Shown: positions 31,363-35,405 of the stretch, in pieces
Numbering within the stretch: position 1 is the stretch's first letter
Layout of the letters: each line of letters starts with the position of its first letter
Position numbers and translations under genes: made by a program
The notes under the pieces: generated by a model
What the model was told of the DNA's origin: nothing
The model's input: the letters and a program-made list of their open reading frames with translations, nothing else
The model's database searches: none
Assembly: GCA_009773755.1 (NCBI GenBank)
Contig: WSZJ01000027.1
Location: 1 to 35,405 of the forward strand
DNA: 35,405 bases
Direction of reading: 5' to 3'
From: Planctomycetota bacterium
GTDB taxonomy: Bacteria > Planctomycetota > MHYJ01 > WSZJ01

Positions 31363-34299
31363 ATGACAGGCCCTTCCGATCTCATCCCCGGTCTCCTCGC
31401 CCTCCAGATGGGCCTCCTGCCCCGCGCACTCTTCCTTGAATGCGCCATGACGTGGCTGAACGAGCTCGACGTGGAAGCGATCGTGCCGCAGCAGCCCGCG
31501 CGCGGGTTTGAGACTCTTCTTAAGGAAGTCCTTCCGCCAGAGGTGCTGGAGCAGGTGAAGGCGGCGGCGGAGGCGCTGGGGGCGAGGGAGTTGCCGCGCG
31601 TGGATTCGGCGGTGCGGGCGGAGATTCTGGAGTTGAAGCCGCGGTCGGAAGTGCGCGAGTGGTTGCTGAAGCTGCCGACGGCCGGGGCGCCGGCGCAGAC
31701 GCCGGCATTTGAGCCGAAATCGCGAGAGCGGCGGTATGTGATCGGGGCGGAGATCGCGCGCGGGGGGCTGGGGCGCGTGGTTGAGGCGCGCGACGGAAAT
31801 CTGGGGCGGGAAGTGGCGATCAAGCTGGTGCTGGACGGCCTTGACCAGGAGCTATCGCGGCGGTTCGTGCGGGAGGCCCAGCTCGCAGCGCGGCTGGATC
31901 ATCCGCACATCGTGCCGGTGTACGACTTCGACGAGATGAAGGCGCCAGGAGGAGGGAAGGGTCTTTTCCTGTGCATGAAAAGGATCCGTGGGCGGAATCT
32001 GGGGGTGCTGCTGGCGGGGATCACGCCGGAGGAGGCGCGGGACGCGGGGCGGTATTCGCGGGGTCGGCTACTGAAGATTTTCCAGGACATCTGCCTGGGG
32101 ATCGCTTTTGCGCATTCCAAGGGGGTGATACACCGGGACCTGAAGCCTGCCAACGTGATGATCGGCGAGTACGGAGAGACGCTGATCGTGGACTGGGGAG
32201 TAGCGAAGGAACGGTGGACGGACGACGAAGTGCCCGCGGTCGACAAGGGCGCCAGCCTCCCGGGGCACCCGCAGACGCCCGAGCTGACGATGGAAGGGCA
32301 GGTGGTCGGCACACCGGCCTACATGGCGCCGGAGCAGGCTGCCGGTCACCTTGACGAAGTCGACGAGCGCAGCGACGTCTACGCGCTGGGCGGGATCCTC
32401 TACGAAATCCTTACGCGTCGCCCGCCGTTCGAGGGCGCCACCCAGAGAGAAGTTCTCGATCGCGTGAAAGCCGGCCGCATCGAGTCCCCCTCCGTCCGCG
32501 TCAGCAGCCTCACGGCCCGAGACGCCTCCGAATCGATGTCACTGCCTCGCGTCCCGCTCGAGCCGGTGTCCCCCGAACTCGACGCCATCTGCCTTAAGGC
32601 GCTGGCGTTCCGGCGCGAAGAGCGTTACCCCACGGCCATGGCTCTTCACGACGAAATCCAGCTCTTCCTCGAAGGCGTGAAGGAGCGCGAGCGCAAACAA
32701 AAGGAAGCTCGCGAGCGCGTCGAGGCGGGGCGGCGGTGGTTCGCGCGGTACCGTGGACTGCGCGGGGAGATCGAGGCGCAAGACAAGGCGGTGAAGGAAT
32801 GGGGCGAGAAGATCAAGCCGCACCAGTCGCCGGAGGAGAAGCGGCCGCTGTGGGACGCGGAGGCACGGCTGCGGGCGCTTCGGGAAGAGCGGATCGGGGC
32901 GTTCTCGAAGGCGTCGGCGGAGTTCGGGCAGGCGCTGGCGGTGGACTCGGCGTCGGTCGAGGCGTCAGACGGAAAGTGCGACCTGTTCTTCGACCGGTTC
33001 CTGGAGGCGGAGGGGAAGCGGGACCGTGAGGAGGTGCTGCTCAACCGGAACATGCTGGCGACCTGCGACAGGGAGGGGAAGTACGCCGCGCGGCTCGACG
33101 CGCCGGGAAAGCTGACGCTGGCGGCGTTCGCGTACGCGTGCGACTGCCTGCGACCGGTCCGGCATCCGGAGTGGCGCGTGCAGATCGCGGAGACGACGAC
33201 GATTCCCTGGCGCGACGGCCTGCCGCGGCCGGACGTGCCGCTTGCGGACAAGGACCGCCCGGTCCCGGCCGTCGCGACGTTTCCGGAGGGCGTGCGGTGG
33301 GGCCACCGGGGCGATTGCGTCCGACGCGAAGTGTCCGGGGTCGAAGTCTCGATCGCAAAGTACGAGGAGCGGGACAAGCGGCTGGTGCCGGGGCCCGGGC
33401 GCGTTCTTGGCCGGACGCCCCTGCTGGACGCCGTCGTTCCGCGAGGCTCGTGGCTGTGCGTCCTCAGGCACCCCGACTTCGCCGCGGTGCGCCTGCCGGT
33501 CCGGATCGACCGTGACGGCGCCTGGACGCAGCAGGTGAACCTGTATCGCCCGGACGAAATCCCGTCCGGATTTTGCCAGGTCCCCGGCGGGCCGTTTGTC
33601 TTCGGAGGCCCTTGGGCGGGCGGCGTCGAGGCGGAGATGAACACGACGGAGGATTTCTTCGTCGCGCGTTTCGCGACGACATGCGCCGAATATCTGGAGT
33701 TCCTGAACGACCTCTCCGTGCAGGGGCACGCCGACGAGGCCCGCAAGCGCCAGCCGCGCGAAGGGGACAAGAAGTGGTGGATCGAGGAGGGCGGGCGGTT
33801 CCGTCTGCCGACGGCCGCGGAAGATCCGAAGATGGCCTGGGATCCGCGCTGGCCCGTGTTTTCCATCAACTGGTTCGACGCGGTGGCGTACTGCGCGTGG
33901 AAGTCGAACGGGGACGGACGGATCTACGGGCTGATGCACGAGGAGGAATACGAAAAGGCCGCGCGGGGCGTGGACGGGAGGGTCTTCTCGTTCGGCGACG
34001 AATACGACGGGAGTTACTCGCACACGAATAATTCGATTCCGGAGAAGATCAGTCCGATGCCTGTGGAGTCGTTTCCGGCTGACGAGTCGCCCTGCGGAAT
34101 TCGAGGCCTCTCAGGGGGAGTTGAGACGTGGTGCTCAAATGCGGCCGAAGTCCCATTTCGGGATTGGCGCTGCCTCCGTGGCGGGGCGTGGAGCTACACT
34201 TCCTACGACTCGCGTGCGGGCACCCGGCGAGGGGATCAACCCACCAACGTGCTCTCCATCATCGGCTTGCGTCTGGCCATTCGGCCGTCGCGCGGATGA
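31363..34299 (+). CDS. Ser/Thr protein kinase fused to an FGE/SUMF1-like domain (paralogue 2)
   Basis: 978 residues, no membrane segment. An N-terminal helical extension of about 95 residues absent from paralogue 1 (LIPGLLALQMGLLPRALFLE) precedes the kinase domain: IARGGLGRVVEARD, VAIKLVL, VIHRDLKPAN (Asp 259), DWG in place of DFG, and GTPAYMAPEQ. Then come a charged coiled-coil linker with WDAEARLRALREER (compare WEAEDRFKSLQDDQ in paralogue 1), the small Cys domain with C-D-C (33139-33147) and a third Cys (33316-33318), and an FGE-like domain (about 735-975: GFCQVPGGPFVFGG, then INWFDAVAYCAW, LMHEEEYEKAARG and LRGGAW). After RGGAW no Cys follows, so formylglycine-generating activity is unlikely. 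Its 3' end overlaps the convergent membrane-protein gene by 41 bp. Confidence 0.9.
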   Translation: MTGPSDLIPGLLALQMGLLPRALFLECAMTWLNELDVEAIVPQQPARGFETLLKEVLPPEVLEQVKAAAEALGARELPRVDSAVRAEILELKPRSEVREWLLKLPTAGAPAQTPAFEPKSRERRYVIGAEIARGGLGRVVEARDGNLGREVAIKLVLDGLDQELSRRFVREAQLAARLDHPHIVPVYDFDEMKAPGGGKGLFLCMKRIRGRNLGVLLAGITPEEARDAGRYSRGRLLKIFQDICLGIAFAHSKGVIHRDLKPANVMIGEYGETLIVDWGVAKERWTDDEVPAVDKGASLPGHPQTPELTMEGQVVGTPAYMAPEQAAGHLDEVDERSDVYALGGILYEILTRRPPFEGATQREVLDRVKAGRIESPSVRVSSLTARDASESMSLPRVPLEPVSPELDAICLKALAFRREERYPTAMALHDEIQLFLEGVKERERKQKEARERVEAGRRWFARYRGLRGEIEAQDKAVKEWGEKIKPHQSPEEKRPLWDAEARLRALREERIGAFSKASAEFGQALAVDSASVEASDGKCDLFFDRFLEAEGKRDREEVLLNRNMLATCDREGKYAARLDAPGKLTLAAFAYACDCLRPVRHPEWRVQIAETTTIPWRDGLPRPDVPLADKDRPVPAVATFPEGVRWGHRGDCVRREVSGVEVSIAKYEERDKRLVPGPGRVLGRTPLLDAVVPRGSWLCVLRHPDFAAVRLPVRIDRDGAWTQQVNLYRPDEIPSGFCQVPGGPFVFGGPWAGGVEAEMNTTEDFFVARFATTCAEYLEFLNDLSVQGHADEARKRQPREGDKKWWIEEGGRFRLPTAAEDPKMAWDPRWPVFSINWFDAVAYCAWKSNGDGRIYGLMHEEEYEKAARGVDGRVFSFGDEYDGSYSHTNNSIPEKISPMPVESFPADESPCGIRGLSGGVETWCSNAAEVPFRDWRCLRGGAWSYTSYDSRAGTRRGDQPTNVLSIIGLRLAIRPSRG

Positions 34300-35296
34300 C
34301 CTTTTCTTTGTCCGTCAAGGAAAGTCCCGCCGGGCCGGCTGCGACCCAGGCGAGCAAGCCGCAGAGCGAAAATCCGAGCGCGTTCAGGAGCCCGTGAATG
34401 GAGGCCATCTTCGGGATCGAGTACTTCGGCGGCACGATGCCCCGCGCGATGCCCGCCGCGTAGTGTCCCGCGTAGTGCATCGACCAGATCCCCGAAAGAA
34501 GCGCGAGGCCGAGCAGCACACGGGCGGGCCAGCCGCGGAGACGGGGGACGATGGCGAAGAGCGCGAAGATGCAGAAGCCTCCGAGCGAGAAGGCGAGGAT
34601 GAGCGCCGCGACGGCTTCGAACTTCGTGCGCGAAGCGATGCCGGCCGCGAGAAGCGGGACGCCGAGCACGACGCCGGCGGCCAGCGCGAGGTAGAGGGGA
34701 AAGGACTTCGATTTCCACTCCCGCAGCCGCCGTCCCGTGAGGCCGACGATGACGGTCGCCGCGAGCCCGGCGAAATGAAAGTGAACCGCCGTGAGCAGCA
34801 CGAACGGTTCCCTGAACCCCATCGGCTCCATCCCGGCGCGGGACGCCAGCAGCCACGCCGCGCCGACCGGGAGCATCGCGAGTCCCGCGTCTATGGCGAG
34901 TTCCTCGGGGAGCGTGAAGCGGTGTTCGAGAAACCTCCCTAGACCGGTCGCGGCGGCGCAGACGCTCATCAACGCCCACGGCAGCGCCAGCGCGGCGGCG
35001 GCCGGGCCGGGAGCGAGGAAGAACGACCCCAGAACCGCCGCGGCTCCCGCAGGCTGAAGCCACGCCGCCAGTTTCCATGCGGCGCTTCCTCGATTTCCCG
35101 CAGGCACGCTCAGCAGAAGCGCCAGCGGCGTGGTCACGAGCGGCGCCAGCAGGAACGCGCCCGTGATGTTGAGCTGTACGCCCCAGTCCAGCCCCAGCGT
35201 TGTCCACCGGGCGTGCACCGCGACGCTCAGCGCGCACCAGACCGCAAACCCCGCGGCGGCGCTCCAGCCCAGCACTCGTTCCGGGGCAGGCTTCAT
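34259..35296 (-). CDS. YndJ-like polytopic membrane protein
   Basis: 345 residues from ATG 35296 (opens KPAPERVLGW); a GTG at 35371 would add 25 polar residues and is less likely. About ten membrane segments. LLTAVHFHFAGLAATVIVGL, MHYAGHYAAGI and SIHGLLNALGFSLCGLLAW match what I know of the YndJ-like family, whose function is unknown. The clustered His residues within membrane segments could bind metal or haem, which is speculative. There is no Shine-Dalgarno. It converges on the kinase gene and overlaps its last 41 bp. Confidence 0.65.
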   Translation of the reverse strand: MKPAPERVLGWSAAAGFAVWCALSVAVHARWTTLGLDWGVQLNITGAFLLAPLVTTPLALLLSVPAGNRGSAAWKLAAWLQPAGAAAVLGSFFLAPGPAAAALALPWALMSVCAAATGLGRFLEHRFTLPEELAIDAGLAMLPVGAAWLLASRAGMEPMGFREPFVLLTAVHFHFAGLAATVIVGLTGRRLREWKSKSFPLYLALAAGVVLGVPLLAAGIASRTKFEAVAALILAFSLGGFCIFALFAIVPRLRGWPARVLLGLALLSGIWSMHYAGHYAAGIARGIVPPKYSIPKMASIHGLLNALGFSLCGLLAWVAAGPAGLSLTDKEKVIRATAEWPDASR

Positions 35297-35340
35297 CGGC
35301 GCGAGAGAATCGCAGGCGCGGCGGACCCCCGCAACTCCAA

Positions 35341-35405
35341 TCAGGTTTTCGCCGCTTCCGCCCGGTGCCACGCCGCCCGCGCGGCCGTCGCTGGCCCGGC
35401 GAGCG
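35341..35405 (-). CDS. Possible 3' end of a gene entering from the right edge
   Basis: One frame reads LAGPATAARAAWHRAEAAKT and stops at TGA 35343-35341, 44 nt before the YndJ-like ATG. Composition and spacing would suit an upstream operon gene, but about 20 codons are too few to identify or prove it. Confidence 0.25.
   Translation of the reverse strand, partial: LAGPATAARAAWHRAEAAKT

Noticed and set aside
31209..31823. Long N-terminal extension of the lactonase gene
   Set aside because: It would run antisense through the start of the kinase gene, and ATG 31208 has a Shine-Dalgarno and signal peptide.
1..35405. tRNA, rRNA, prophage, integrase or transposase genes
   Set aside because: None was recognised on either strand; the only mobile-looking features are the small palindromic repeats.

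Overview
The window is very GC-rich (roughly two thirds G+C by eye) and almost fully coding. The best guess for the source is an uncultured member of the Planctomycetota. This rests on three large Hanks-type Ser/Thr kinases with fused sensory domains (PEGA/FG-GAP/TPR, or a formylglycine-generating-enzyme-like C-terminus), a giant alpha-2-macroglobulin-like protein carrying TPRs, and a mixture of Shine-Dalgarno genes and apparently leaderless genes. No rRNA, tRNA or universal marker gene is present, so the assignment is an inference; Myxococcota or Acidobacteriota are not excluded.

Left part, minus strand (1-9003). Read from right to left: a DUF71/COG2102 PP-loop ATPase, a BtuF-like binding protein, a BtuD-like ATPase, a HigB/HigA toxin-antitoxin pair, a BtuC-like permease, and a kinase that runs off the left edge. 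DUF71 next to BtuF/D/C fits the B12-salvage branch of that family. The toxin-antitoxin pair sits between the ATPase and the permease, has its own sigma70-type promoter, and carries a 73-bp palindromic element between toxin and antitoxin.

Plus-strand block (9118-19993). A membrane-anchored coiled-coil/HEAT protein, a kinase fused to an FGE-like domain, and a 2,399-residue exported alpha-2-macroglobulin-like protein that lacks the thioester motif. They may form one envelope sensing or surveillance module, but that is inference from order only.

Respiratory block (20001-26694). An OprP/OprO-type porin on the minus strand is divergent from a three-gene molybdoenzyme operon on the plus strand. The operon order is FeS subunit, NrfD-type membrane subunit, catalytic subunit, as in tetrathionate reductase ttrBCA. 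The approximately 300-bp divergent region holds the second copy of the 73-bp element and a set of overlapping inverted repeats.

Right part (26785-35405). An MFS transporter is followed on the minus strand by a YkuD-like protein whose catalytic Cys and His are replaced, an exported beta-propeller protein, a 66-residue ORF and an exported lactonase-fold propeller. Then come a plus-strand paralogue of the kinase-FGE protein and a convergent, overlapping YndJ-like membrane protein.

The observations most worth follow-up are the 73-bp element placed directly before two Shine-Dalgarno sites, the TANNNT motif 6-10 nt upstream of most genes that lack a Shine-Dalgarno, the two kinase-pseudoFGE paralogues with a conserved Cys-rich linker, the thioester-less alpha-2-macroglobulin, and the YkuD protein without its catalytic Cys.
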